Positions 34,242 to 42,969 of a stretch of 64,000 nucleotides of DNA are shown here, one piece after another. The translations under genes were made by a program, and so were the position numbers. The notes under the pieces are model-generated. The model saw only the letters and a program-made list of their open reading frames with translations. It was not told where the DNA came from and did no database searches. This DNA comes from Thermanaerothrix solaris (GTDB lineage Bacteria > Chloroflexota > Anaerolineae > Anaerolineales > Anaerolineaceae). The stretch spans positions 744,001 to 808,000 of the forward strand of contig NZ_JAUHMF010000002.1 in the NCBI RefSeq assembly GCF_032334255.1, in the 5' to 3' direction. The stretch's first letter is position 1. Each line of letters starts with the position of its first letter.

Positions 34242-35279
34242 CTAGAAGAGCCACTTCACCCATCTTAGCGCCTTCTGATGCCAGGGAACGCGATGCGTCA
34301 CTCCCGCTTTCCCGCTGAAGCGCGCTTTGTTGGCCAGATACCAGCGGTAGTTGCGTATCAGGGCTTCGCGGTTGGAATAGCGCGGCTGGAACCCCAAGCG
34401 CTGTTGGGCCTTTTCAATGGCAACAAACGAATCCCGTGCGGCTGTTTCATAGATCCAGGGATAGAGCGGGGAGAGTTTGAGCGCTTCGAGCACTTTCAAT
34501 GCCAAGATGGCCGGGCCAGCCGGGAAGAGAACAATCCGTTTGCCAAAACCGGCTTCATCCAGGACGGCTTGAAAGTCCTCACGCATGGTGCCGAATTCCG
34601 CGGCTCCGATGTTGAAGGTGTCGTTAACGATTTCTTTGTCCAGAGTCATGCAGGCCAATATGGCTTGACATAAATCTTCCACATCCAGTAACTGGTAGCG
34701 GTTCTTGCCTGAACCGATCAGCGGAAAATTGCGGCCTTCGCTAGCCCATTCGTATAGAATAGCAAAGACCCCTAATCGTTCCGGGCCAACGAAGGATTTG
34801 GGGCGCAGGATGGGCACGCACATGCCGCGCTGGCGAAATTCGAGGCAAACGGCTTCGGCTTGAACCTTTGCCTGCCCGTAAGGCCCAACACCGCTCAGAG
34901 GGTCGTCTTCGTAGATGGGGTGATGGTCCGGAACGCCATAGACCGCGGTACTGGAAATGTGGATAAACCGTTCGACCCCAAAGCGTTGAGCATGTTCAAG
35001 CAACAGTCGCGTGCCTTCCACATCGGTGCTGAAAATGTCGGCGGGTGTGTAAAGGGGAAGTGCGGCGGCAGTGTGAATCACGATTTGCGCCCCAGCCATA
35101 CTTTGACGCACTGCCTCAGGATCGCGAATATCCCCCTGGAAGAATTGAATCAATGGACGTTCGGGGTAAGTGAAATCCACCAGGTCAATCCCTGCGATTT
35201 CGGTGTAACCCTGTTGCAACAAGTAGCGCACCAGATTGATCCCCAAAAAGCCACTGATGCCGGTAATATAGATGCGCAT
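34242..35279 (-). CDS. NAD-dependent epimerase/dehydratase (extended SDR)
   Basis: A 345-aa extended short-chain dehydrogenase. The NAD-binding loop is TGISGFLG at the N-terminus, HTAA follows, and the catalytic residues appear as ISSTAVYG and YGQAK. C-terminal substrate-binding half is normal in length. Members act on nucleotide sugars or sterol-like substrates; some resemble 3-beta-hydroxysteroid dehydrogenase-like epimerases. The substrate cannot be told from sequence. Its 3' end abuts the RNase J promoter. It begins 44 bp after rdgB on the same strand, so the two may be co-transcribed. Confidence 0.88.
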   Translation of the reverse strand: MRIYITGISGFLGINLVRYLLQQGYTEIAGIDLVDFTYPERPLIQFFQGDIRDPEAVRQSMAGAQIVIHTAAALPLYTPADIFSTDVEGTRLLLEHAQRFGVERFIHISSTAVYGVPDHHPIYEDDPLSGVGPYGQAKVQAEAVCLEFRQRGMCVPILRPKSFVGPERLGVFAILYEWASEGRNFPLIGSGKNRYQLLDVEDLCQAILACMTLDKEIVNDTFNIGAAEFGTMREDFQAVLDEAGFGKRIVLFPAGPAILALKVLEALKLSPLYPWIYETAARDSFVAIEKAQQRLGFQPRYSNREALIRNYRWYLANKARFSGKAGVTHRVPWHQKALRWVKWLF

Positions 35280-35323
35280 TCTTTTTTCCTCGCTTGATAG
35301 GATGGTGACACGGTTCGGAATGG

Positions 35324-35962
35324 TTAAGGAAGAGGATCGTCGGGAGCGAGGTTTAGGACTCGCTGGAGGAAAGGACGCGCTGCCTGAAGGGCGCGGGCAC
35401 GGTGACTGATGCGGTTTTTGACCTCAGGTGGTAATTCGGCCATGGTTTTATTGTAATCCGGCAGGTAGAAAATTGGGTCATAGCCAAACCCGTGCTGTCC
35501 GCGTTCATGGGTAATGATAAAGCCAGGGCAAGTGCCTTCAGCAAGATAAATTTCTCCCGCGGGCAGGGCTAACGCAACCACGCAGCGAAAACGCGCCGGC
35601 CAACCCGGAAGGCCATCGGGCACAGGATGGGGACGTAGGCGTTCGAGCAAGTAGTGGCGGCGGTCGGCATCAGTGGCGTTTGGAATAGGGGCGTAGCGCG
35701 CGGAATGCACGCCGGGCTCTCCCCCGAGCACATCAACTTCCAGCCCAGAATCATCGGCCAAACTAGGTAGACCACTGGCGCGAGAGAACGCCACTGCCTT
35801 CAGCACAGCATTTTCCTGGTAGGTGTGCCCGGTTTCTTCGACCTCGAGATTAAGCCCAAGTTCAACCGGTAGGACGAGTTTGAGGGGCAAATCGGCCAGA
35901 ATGGCCTGAATTTCAAGGCGCTTACCGGGATTATTGGTGGCGATTAAGAGCGATGTGGGCAT
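35324..35962 (-). CDS. rdgB: RdgB/HAM1 non-canonical purine NTP pyrophosphatase
   Basis: A 212-aa enzyme that removes ITP, dITP and XTP from the nucleotide pool. Motifs: LLIATNNPGKRLEI at the start, ADDSGLEVDVLGGEPGVHSARYAP with the catalytic Asp, GFGYDPIF, and SHRARAL at the end. ATG 35962 gives the family N-terminus; an in-frame ATG at 35983 adds seven residues. Neither has a clear ribosome site. It is divergent from the DUF177 gene. Confidence 0.95.
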   Translation of the reverse strand: MPTSLLIATNNPGKRLEIQAILADLPLKLVLPVELGLNLEVEETGHTYQENAVLKAVAFSRASGLPSLADDSGLEVDVLGGEPGVHSARYAPIPNATDADRRHYLLERLRPHPVPDGLPGWPARFRCVVALALPAGEIYLAEGTCPGFIITHERGQHGFGYDPIFYLPDYNKTMAELPPEVKNRISHRARALQAARPFLQRVLNLAPDDPLP

Positions 35963-35998
35963 AGTTTTTATCAAATATATCATATTAATGAAGATAAC

Positions 35999-36027
35999 TT
36001 GACTTGTCCATTTGAGGATGCTATAAT
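35999..36027 (+). promoter_or_regulatory. promoter of the DUF177-sigA unit
   Basis: TTGACT (35999-36004) and a perfect TATAAT (36022-36027) are 17 bp apart, 40 bp before the DUF177 start. Confidence 0.87.
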
Positions 36028-36066
36028 CAAGTTGTCTTGAAATTATAGCATTGTTAAGAAGCCACT

Positions 36067-36549
36067 GTGACCCATCCACGTTTCCCGCTCCGCATTAACG
36101 TCGGTTTCCTCGTTCATCAAACGGTGGGGGCAAATCGCGATTTTACGTTTGATTTCCCACTGATTCAACTTGGTGCGGATTTTGAACTAACGACCTTTCA
36201 GGGCACGGCGCACATCAGCCGTACCCAACAGGGTCTTCTGGTGGAATCCGAATTTAGTGGGTTTGTGACGTTGGAGTGTGTGCGCTGCCTGGAAACCTAT
36301 GCTCAGCCGTTGACGACCCATTTTTCCGAACTTTACTCGTTTCGCCATCGGCGTAATGCCCCGACCGATCTTTATGTTCCCGATGATGGGTATATTGACC
36401 TTGCCCCTCTGGTGCGAGATTATTTGATCTTGGAACTGCCGATCAAACCGATTTGTCGCCCAGATTGTCGCGGGCTATGTATGTATTGCGGTACGAACCT
36501 TAACCTGGCTACGTGTGAGCATCAGATGCAGGTCATGTTAGATGGATAA
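36067..36549 (+). CDS. DUF177 (YceD-like) protein
   Basis: A 160-aa protein with the DUF177 pattern: a Cys pair in the middle (LECVRCLE) and a C-terminal cluster PICRPDCRGLCMYCGTNLN with a final Cys. Family members accompany rpmF and influence 23S rRNA/L32 metabolism in bacteria and plastids. Here rpmF does not follow; the next gene is sigA, 76 bp downstream. GTG 36067 is taken as start, as no ATG is available. Confidence 0.88.
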   Translation: MTHPRFPLRINVGFLVHQTVGANRDFTFDFPLIQLGADFELTTFQGTAHISRTQQGLLVESEFSGFVTLECVRCLETYAQPLTTHFSELYSFRHRRNAPTDLYVPDDGYIDLAPLVRDYLILELPIKPICRPDCRGLCMYCGTNLNLATCEHQMQVMLDG

Positions 36550-36625
36550 ATGGCGATTTGGCGAAGGGGGTTCTTGACATTAGCGTGGAATTCACCTCAG
36601 CCCAGGCAAAGGCAGGAGGGAAAGT

Positions 36626-37804
36626 GTGATTAATTCGGGCAGGCCCAAGCGTAGTGCAGAGATTCTGGATTTATTGCTGGAGAAGGCCGAGGTCCAGGGG
36701 TACTTAACCATCGAAGATATGCTCGAGGTGTGCCCTGAACTGGAACAGGATGCCGAACGCCTGGAAAATCTTATGGGGCTTTTACGACGTCAGGGAATTG
36801 AATTCTTTGATCGCGAGAGCGAGCCCCTGGACAGTGAAACGCTCTTTGACGCCCCTGAAGCCGCTGATATTCCTTTGGATGTGGACTGGATCACCAGCGA
36901 TGATACGGTGGGGCTTTACCTCAAGGAAATGGCGCGCGTGCCGTTGCTGACGGCCGAGGAAGAGCGAGAACTGGCCCAGCGGATCGAGCGAGGACGGCAA
37001 GCGCGGCGTGTTCTGGAGCACCTGAACGGCCAGGCTACTCCTCAACAGCGCCAGGAACTCGAACAGCAAGTTTTAGAAGGTATCCAGGCACGTGAGCATC
37101 TCATTAAGGCCAATACACGTCTGGTGGTCTCTATTGCTAAACGCTACATTGGGCGAGGGGTGCCATTTTTGGATCTGATTCAAGAGGGGAATTTGGGCCT
37201 GATGAAGGCCGTGGAAAAGTACGAGTATCAACGTGGTTTCCGCTTCTCTACCTATGCGACCTGGTGGATCCGCCAGACCATTACACGTGCCATTGCTGAT
37301 CAGGGGCGCACGATTCGCGTCCCCGTCCACATGGTAGACCGTATTCGCAATTTATATCGCGTGGCACATGAGTTGGAACAGCGTCTCGGACGGGCGCCTA
37401 CACAGGCCGAACTGGCCGAAGAGCTCAACGTCCCACCGGAGAAGGTGGATTGGATGCTGCGTGTCTCGTGGCTTCCGCTCTCTCTGGACAGCCCGGTAGA
37501 GGAAGATGAAGAAGATACCGAATTGGCGATGTTCGTGGAAGATCAAAACACCCCTTCGCCGATGCAGAGCGCATATGATAAACTCTTGCGCGAGAAAGTG
37601 GAAGCGGTATTAGACACCCTGCCGCCGCGTGAAGCACGTATTTTGCGTTTGCGTTTTGGCCTTGAAAATGGGCACACCTACACCCTGGAAGAGGTAGGGC
37701 AAAAATTTGGTCTGACCCGCGAGCGCATTCGTCAGATAGAGAGTAAAGCCCTACACCGCCTGCGTCATCCGCGACGCTCTCGCCAATTGAAGGAATACCT
37801 ATAA
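36626..37804 (+). CDS. sigA: primary RNA polymerase sigma factor SigA (RpoD)
   Basis: A 392-aa group 1 sigma factor. Region 1.1-like helices fill residues 5-65; region 1.2 is DTVGLYLKEMARVPLLTAEE; region 2 has LIQEGNLGLMKAVEKYEYQR and the -10-reading YATWWIRQTITRAI; region 3 follows; region 4.2 has the helix-turn-helix YTLEEVGQKFGLTRERIRQI. Length is close to the Firmicutes SigA. Start is GTG 36626 with GGAGGG six bases upstream. It fits the many TTGACA-17-TATAAT promoters in this window. Confidence 0.95.
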   Translation: MINSGRPKRSAEILDLLLEKAEVQGYLTIEDMLEVCPELEQDAERLENLMGLLRRQGIEFFDRESEPLDSETLFDAPEAADIPLDVDWITSDDTVGLYLKEMARVPLLTAEEERELAQRIERGRQARRVLEHLNGQATPQQRQELEQQVLEGIQAREHLIKANTRLVVSIAKRYIGRGVPFLDLIQEGNLGLMKAVEKYEYQRGFRFSTYATWWIRQTITRAIADQGRTIRVPVHMVDRIRNLYRVAHELEQRLGRAPTQAELAEELNVPPEKVDWMLRVSWLPLSLDSPVEEDEEDTELAMFVEDQNTPSPMQSAYDKLLREKVEAVLDTLPPREARILRLRFGLENGHTYTLEEVGQKFGLTRERIRQIESKALHRLRHPRRSRQLKEYL

Positions 37805-37808
37805 GGCT

Positions 37809-38651
37809 TCAGGGGTTTGTGTTATTGTGATCGGGCGCAATGGCGTTTTGGGGCCAGGGGGTTTTTACCGTTGGGGGTTCCGGGGCCAGGGTTTGGGCAA
37901 GAAATGCTTGCAGATGTGTACAGATTTCGATCGGCTTTTCCAAAATTGCCCAGTGGCCGACATCCGGCATAATCATGACACTGAGCCGGTCAGAGGCTAG
38001 ATGACGCAAAAGGCGCAGTGATGAAGGGGTTAGTAGTGGGTCTTTGGCGCCGCAGATCCACAACGCCGGCACCTGTAGGCTTTTCAAGCGCTCACGGGCA
38101 TCAAAGCGGGAAAGTGCTTTCCAATCTGCGTAGCGCACTTCGGGGCGCTGACGGGCTAAGGTTTTCTTTACCGTTTCGGCGATCGTGCGAGGTGTGCTCG
38201 GGGGTAAAAGGTGTTGTTCCAGGCTTTCCAAGACGCTTGGCCGCGTTTGTGGATTTTCCAGACCGTCAAGCCAGATTGGCGGGAGGGTGATGGAAGGGAA
38301 GCAACTGATAAGGCCCAAGGCTCGCACCAGGTCTGGGTATTCCAGGCCAAGGTGTAGGGCGATGGCTCCCCCCAATGAGGTGCCGACCAGGATTGCGCGC
38401 GGTATTTTCAGGCTAGCCATGAATTCGATGATTTGTTGGGCGTAAGCCTCCACCATCTGCAACCCTGTGCCGGCAGAACGACCATGTCCGGGCAGGTCAA
38501 TGGCCATCACGCGGAAACCCACCAGCCGGCGTAGTGCCGGTGGCCAGATGCTGGCCTCTTGACCGATACCGTGGATGAGAAGCACTGGAATAGGATGGAG
38601 ATGGTCGCCCCCTTCAAAGTACAGGAAGTGGAGTGTGTTCGTCAGGGGCAT
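37809..38651 (-). CDS. alpha/beta hydrolase
   Basis: A 280-aa alpha/beta-hydrolase fold protein. The oxyanion region is LLIHGIGQEASIW, the nucleophile elbow GTSLGG (Ser), the acid Asp lies in CGAKDPLL, and the His in MPDVGHW. Substrate is unknown; esterases, thioesterases and ring-opening hydrolases share this layout. ATG 38651 has GGAGG directly upstream (38653-38657). It is convergent with sigA, only 4 bp apart, and follows the histidine kinase gene at 23 bp. Confidence 0.88.
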   Translation of the reverse strand: MPLTNTLHFLYFEGGDHLHPIPVLLIHGIGQEASIWPPALRRLVGFRVMAIDLPGHGRSAGTGLQMVEAYAQQIIEFMASLKIPRAILVGTSLGGAIALHLGLEYPDLVRALGLISCFPSITLPPIWLDGLENPQTRPSVLESLEQHLLPPSTPRTIAETVKKTLARQRPEVRYADWKALSRFDARERLKSLQVPALWICGAKDPLLTPSSLRLLRHLASDRLSVMIMPDVGHWAILEKPIEICTHLQAFLAQTLAPEPPTVKTPWPQNAIAPDHNNTNP

Positions 38652-38674
38652 GCCTCCTTCCAATGTAAGAGATT

Positions 38675-40522
38675 CTAAACTTTCTCGCGGGTGCCGATGA
38701 GCCCGCGGTGAAGCCGTTCGGCCGCGGTTTCGGTCAGTGGAATGACAACATAGACCCGTGTGCCTTTACCCGGGGCAGAGTCAATATAGAGCAAACCGTT
38801 GAGGAGTTCGGTGCGTTCGCGCAGGTTAACCATGCCCAGACTGCCGCGGTGCTCGTAATTCGTGCTAACCTCTTTGGGATCGAAGCCTTTGCCGTTGTCG
38901 GCGATCTCCACAAAGGCGATCTCTTGTTCACGGGGCAAGAAACGGATGCGCACACGGATCTCACTCGCTTCAGCGTGTTTACGTGCGTTGTTAACCGCCT
39001 CTTCGATGATGTAAAACACAATGGTCTGACGATTAGGATCCAGGTGCTTAACTACGTCGGGGTCGGCATCGAGGGTCACTTTCTGCTGATACAACGCCCA
39101 CATTTTTTCACACATGACTTTCAGGGCCGGGATGAGTCCCTCGGATTCCAGGATGAGTGGGCGTAGAGTAAACAGCATGTGCCGAATCTCTTCTGTGGTG
39201 CGGCGGGCCAGGGCTTCAATCTGTTGAAGTTCTTCGGCAACCTGGCCGTTGATATGGCTTTTTTCCAGGGTTTTGCGCAAAATACTCAGGCGCATCGCGA
39301 TGGCCGAAATGGATTGCGTGGGGCCATCGTGCAGGTCACGCGCGAGTTTTTTGTGGGCTTCTTCGGTGGTTTCAATTAGACGCTGGCGTTCCTCTTCCAG
39401 TTGTTGGAATAGGCGCGCATTTTGGAGCGCGATGGTCACTTGGTGGCTGATGATTTCCAGGAGTTCGCAACGGTCTGGGGTGAAGAAGTTAGGATCAGGG
39501 TGAGCAAAGAGCATGGCGCCGAAGACCTGCATCCCGCGTACCAGGGGCAGACAGAAGGCGGAACGACAATTTTGCAGGGCGACCAGGCGACCCAACTGCG
39601 GGTCTTGCGCCGGCTGAGTTAAAATCTGGGGTTCGCCGCGCTGCAGAATCTCTGCCAGGGTTCCCTCGCGTGCTTGCAGGACAAGATTCTGATCAACCGG
39701 GGGTAACCCACGGGCGGTGGCGATGGCTAACCCTTCCTCGCGAAACATTAAAACCACGCTGACTAATGATAGGATGTCGGCTTCTTCACTGAGGGCGGCT
39801 AGGCTCAGATCCAGCGCGGCATCCAGGACCACCTGGTGATTCAGCGTGCCTCCCAAGGTTTCTACCATATCATAAAACGTTTGGATACGGCGCCGTTCGC
39901 GCTGTTGGGCTTTGCGTTCAGCCTCACGGCGGATCGCAAGTTGGGCTTGATAGCGTTTACGCACTGCTCCAATCAAGCGTGTGCTCAACATCCCCAGCAG
40001 CGCGCCAGTGAGAAGGTTAAAGGCTACCGTGCGCCCCAAAAGCAGCAGACCCTCCAGGTTTCCACCGCTGTGAGAGTAATATGCGCCGCCTTGAAGCAAG
40101 CTCAACAGCAGCGCCACTCCCAGGCTACCCCGCCATTCATAATAAATCGCCCCTGAGAGCAGGGCATAGAGGCCGATCCAGAATAAAGGCCCACGTTCGC
40201 CCCCACTAGCCAGGAACATGCCCAAACTGATTAAGAGATCTACCGTTACATTGATGGGGCGGTGAAAGACCAGGCGGCGATTGTTAATAGCCAGTGAGGA
40301 TGAGGCCAGATTCCAACCCACGCCCAGGGCGATCAGCACGACAAAGGCCCAATTGCCGCCAATGCTGAAGGCCAGCATTAACGTGGCGGCAATGAGCATC
40401 ACCCATCGCAGTAGAATGGCAATCCAATCGGCGAGGTAAGGAAACTCGGACTGACGCACCACTTGAAAATATACCCTAAAAGTGAAAGATTGCCCGGCAC
40501 CTGTAAGGAAACTGCAAGGCAC
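38675..40522 (-). CDS. membrane sensor histidine kinase, GAF and HisKA_3 (NarX/LiaS type)
   Basis: About 615 aa from GTG 40522. Five to six membrane segments (about 33-185) are followed by a GAF domain (about 215-375). The dimerisation/phosphoacceptor domain has LARDLHDGPTQ with His398. The ATPase domain follows, with the N-box EEAVNNARKHAEA and DNGKGFDPKE. This HPK7 class normally pairs with a NarL-type regulator, which is not adjacent. The first 20 residues are not convincing; a GTG at 40462 or 40459 may be the true start. Confidence 0.9.
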   Translation of the reverse strand: MPCSFLTGAGQSFTFRVYFQVVRQSEFPYLADWIAILLRWVMLIAATLMLAFSIGGNWAFVVLIALGVGWNLASSSLAINNRRLVFHRPINVTVDLLISLGMFLASGGERGPLFWIGLYALLSGAIYYEWRGSLGVALLLSLLQGGAYYSHSGGNLEGLLLLGRTVAFNLLTGALLGMLSTRLIGAVRKRYQAQLAIRREAERKAQQRERRRIQTFYDMVETLGGTLNHQVVLDAALDLSLAALSEEADILSLVSVVLMFREEGLAIATARGLPPVDQNLVLQAREGTLAEILQRGEPQILTQPAQDPQLGRLVALQNCRSAFCLPLVRGMQVFGAMLFAHPDPNFFTPDRCELLEIISHQVTIALQNARLFQQLEEERQRLIETTEEAHKKLARDLHDGPTQSISAIAMRLSILRKTLEKSHINGQVAEELQQIEALARRTTEEIRHMLFTLRPLILESEGLIPALKVMCEKMWALYQQKVTLDADPDVVKHLDPNRQTIVFYIIEEAVNNARKHAEASEIRVRIRFLPREQEIAFVEIADNGKGFDPKEVSTNYEHRGSLGMVNLRERTELLNGLLYIDSAPGKGTRVYVVIPLTETAAERLHRGLIGTREKV

Positions 40523-40541
40523 CGGGTGTAGCCTATCACAC

Positions 40542-41195
40542 TTATACGGGCTTCATTTCGCGAATATCCACGACTTTTTCGACCACAGGTTGCACCGCTT
40601 TTTGGAGATCCTCCAAACCCACCCCGCTGACCTTGACCGTCACACGGCGTGTTTCGGTGGATTCCCCTAAAAATGTGCCCAGGGCAATGATATTGCCTCC
40701 GGTGTTTTGGATGGCGCCGGTTAATTCATGCAGTTTGCCTGGCATTTCACGTAATTCTACTGTCAGGCGAACTCCCGGGATCCGTGCCCCAAGCATTTCC
40801 AGGAAAATACGGAAGAGGTCCGTTTCGGTGATGATCCCCACCAGCCGATCGCCGCGCATGACTGGTAGCCCTCCAATCTTATTATCGGCCATAATGCGCG
40901 CGGCTTCTTCAAGTGGTGTGTCTTCAGTGACGGTGATGACTTTGGTGGTCATGACCTGTTCAACTGTGATTTTGCTCAGTAAGTAATTGATCTCCCAAAC
41001 ACTCAGCGTGGTGGCCTTAGAAGGTGAGGCATTCATTAAGTCCAATTTGGACACGATGCCAACCAATTTGCCCCGTGAATTGACCACCGGATAGCGGCTA
41101 ACGCGGTCACGGCGCATCTGGGCAAGAGCATCTTGGACGGGCATGGTGGGGGGAATGGTAATGACAGGGTGAGACATGCGTTCGCCTACTAACAT
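40542..41195 (-). CDS. CBS-domain pair with C-terminal ACT domain (AcuB-like)
   Basis: A 217-aa cytoplasmic protein. Two CBS domains occupy about 1-140: MSHPVITIPPTMPVQDALAQM and MTTKVITVTEDTPLEEAARI. An ACT domain follows (about 148-215; LREMPGKLHELTGAIQNTGGNI). CBS pairs sense adenine nucleotides and ACT domains sense amino acids. The protein is likely a small metabolic sensor; partner unknown. ATG 41195 has a strong GAAAGGAGGT upstream. The PLP enzyme gene is divergent, 140 bp away. Confidence 0.9.
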   Translation of the reverse strand: MLVGERMSHPVITIPPTMPVQDALAQMRRDRVSRYPVVNSRGKLVGIVSKLDLMNASPSKATTLSVWEINYLLSKITVEQVMTTKVITVTEDTPLEEAARIMADNKIGGLPVMRGDRLVGIITETDLFRIFLEMLGARIPGVRLTVELREMPGKLHELTGAIQNTGGNIIALGTFLGESTETRRVTVKVSGVGLEDLQKAVQPVVEKVVDIREMKPV

Positions 41196-41236
41196 TGCTA
41201 ACCTCCTTTCAATTTTCCTAATTGTACAATAGCCTG

Positions 41237-41265
41237 ATAATTTCATTTTATGGAAGTTGTGTCAA
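41237..41265 (-). promoter_or_regulatory. probable promoter of the CBS-ACT gene
   Basis: On the minus strand, TTGACA (41265-41260) and AATTAT (41242-41237) are 17 bp apart. The -10 box matches only four of six positions. Confidence 0.5.
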
Positions 41266-41335
41266 TTTTATATCGGAGATAAGGGTGTCCCAAAACCGTT
41301 TATAATCGAGATGAATTTCACAAAGAGGTGTGACA

Positions 41336-42574
41336 ATGACTACTCAAGATTTCACCTGGGGTCTCAATACGCTGGTCAATCATTGGGGGGAGCATGATGA
41401 TCCTTATGGTGCGCATGTGCTTCCCATTTACCAGACTTCAACCTTCCGCTTTCCGGATGTGGACACCGGTGCGGCGTTGTTCAAAGGTGAGGCCCAGGGC
41501 CACATTTACACCCGTTTGAGCAACCCCAATCACGAATTACTGGCGCAGAAATATGCTGCCTTGGAGGGGTTTGATCTCCTGAGGGAGGCTTCTGATTCTT
41601 CGCCGGAGGACATTGTAGCCGCGCAAATTTTCGCCTCAGGCATGGCGGCGGTCACTACTGCTCTCTTAGCCTATGTGCATCCGGGGGATACGGTGATTGC
41701 CCAGCGGACGCTGTATGCGGCTTCCTACGTTTTTTTGCAACAGTTTGCGACGCAATGGGGCGTTCGCATTGTTTGGGTGGATGATCTGCGCCCAGAGGAA
41801 TGGGAAAAGGCGTTTCAGGCCCATCCTCAGGCGCGTGTAGCTTATGCCGAGTCTCCCGCTAATCCGACGCTTAACTTAGTGGATTTACAGGCTTTGGCCG
41901 AGATTGCCCATCGTTTTGGGGCTTGGCTCTTTGTGGATAACACCTTTGCCACCCCCTATTGTCAGCGTCCGCTTACCTTGGGAGCCGATGTCGTTATCCA
42001 TTCCACGACTAAATATTTGGGTGGGCACGGAGTCATCGTGGGGGGTGTGGTGGTGAGCCGGCATGTGAATTGGGTGCGGGGTGATTTGCACCGCCTCTAT
42101 ACCTGGTTAGGCCCAAGCCCGTCGCCTTTTGATGCCTGGCTGGCCGATTTAGGATTGCGGACGTTTGCGTTGCGTATGGAACGACACTGCCAAAATGCAT
42201 TGGCGCTAGCACGTTACCTCGAAGCGCACCCCAAGGTGGCACGGGTTTACTATCCGGGACTGCCTTCGCATCCAGATTATGCGTTGGCGCAGAAACAAAT
42301 GAGTGCATTTGGTGGCATGATCGCGTTTGAATTGGCGGGCGGGCTGGAAGCGGGTAAGGCGTTGCTGAACAATGTGCGGGTGATGACCCTAGCGGTTAGC
42401 CTGGGCAGTGTAGATACCTTGATACAGCATCCGGCCAGCATGACCCATGCGGCCATGTCGCCGGAAGATCGTCGCAAGAGCGGGATCAGTGATGGGTTGG
42501 TGCGCCTCTCGGTGGGTATTGAAGAAGTGGAAGATCTCATCGCGGATTTTGACCAGGCTCTGGCACGCTTATGA
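41336..42574 (+). CDS. Cys/Met metabolism PLP-dependent enzyme
   Basis: A 412-aa member of the cystathionine gamma-synthase / methionine gamma-lyase / O-acetylhomoserine sulfhydrylase family. The substrate loop YTRLSNPNHELL, the PLP ring-stacking region ASGMAAV, the pocket FVDNTFATPYCQRP and the Schiff-base lysine in HSTTKYLGGHG are present, as is the C-terminal RLSVGIEE. It makes or breaks C-S bonds of homocysteine or methionine; which reaction is preferred is not clear. ATG 41336 has AGAGG eight bases upstream. It is monocistronic and divergent from the CBS-ACT gene. Confidence 0.9.
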   Translation: MTTQDFTWGLNTLVNHWGEHDDPYGAHVLPIYQTSTFRFPDVDTGAALFKGEAQGHIYTRLSNPNHELLAQKYAALEGFDLLREASDSSPEDIVAAQIFASGMAAVTTALLAYVHPGDTVIAQRTLYAASYVFLQQFATQWGVRIVWVDDLRPEEWEKAFQAHPQARVAYAESPANPTLNLVDLQALAEIAHRFGAWLFVDNTFATPYCQRPLTLGADVVIHSTTKYLGGHGVIVGGVVVSRHVNWVRGDLHRLYTWLGPSPSPFDAWLADLGLRTFALRMERHCQNALALARYLEAHPKVARVYYPGLPSHPDYALAQKQMSAFGGMIAFELAGGLEAGKALLNNVRVMTLAVSLGSVDTLIQHPASMTHAAMSPEDRRKSGISDGLVRLSVGIEEVEDLIADFDQALARL

Positions 42575-42642
42575 GAATAAAAACGGGATAAAAACTTAAA
42601 AAACTCATCCCCTTAAAAAGTGGCGCGATGGCTGACTCTTGG

Positions 42643-42648
42643 TATAAT
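42643..42648 (+). promoter_or_regulatory. extended -10 promoter of the RNA candidate
   Basis: TTGGTATAAT carries a perfect TATAAT with the TGn extension; no good -35 box is seen 17 bp upstream. Confidence 0.6.
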
Positions 42649-42654
42649 AAATCT

Positions 42655-42805
42655 CGCACCGAGGGTTAGACTCCCACCTACAGCATAGAATTGGGTATTA
42701 ACGCCGGCGATAAGGTGGGTGCTCTGCAGGTTAAGCCGGTTCAATGCCATAAAGCCGTTAGGTAATGCCTGGAATGCGATGAGGCGCTGTTCTGAGGATT
42801 TATTT
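42655..42805 (+). ncRNA. 6S-like structured RNA candidate (or long structured leader)
   Basis: This stretch lies in a 395-bp gap without a protein gene, after an extended -10 promoter. The two halves can pair as an irregular rod: ACAGC with GCTGT (42679-42683 / 42785-42789), GCAT with ATGC, TATTA with TAATG, and AACG with CGTT near the tip, leaving internal bubbles. A T-rich tract (TTTATTTTTTATT) follows at about 42798-42810. Rod shape, length (about 150 nt) and own promoter recall 6S RNA. The remaining gap to 42969 holds further pairing (ACCATC/GATGGT, CGGATT/AATCCG) and no open frame I trust. Confidence 0.35.
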
Positions 42806-42969
42806 TTTATTCTTTACTTTATTGAACCATCTATCGCGGAGCAAGGTGTGGATGGTCGCGGCGGATTCCCCGACCCAGAGATGCGGGCCGAAGATGTATG
42901 CCGGCAATCCGGATTAGTGTTTTCCCAGGTATCTTAACGGGTTAAAATTCCTGCGCTTGAGAGATTACG

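Noticed and set aside
36550..36625. Small rpmF (L32) gene after DUF177
   Set aside because: The 76-bp gap is too short and has no matching frame; it contains only an isolated TTGACA without a -10 box and the sigA ribosome site.
42655..42969. Known riboswitch, RNase P RNA, tmRNA or SRP RNA in the gene-free gap
   Set aside because: None of the conserved core sequences of these RNAs could be found; only the 6S-like rod remained plausible.
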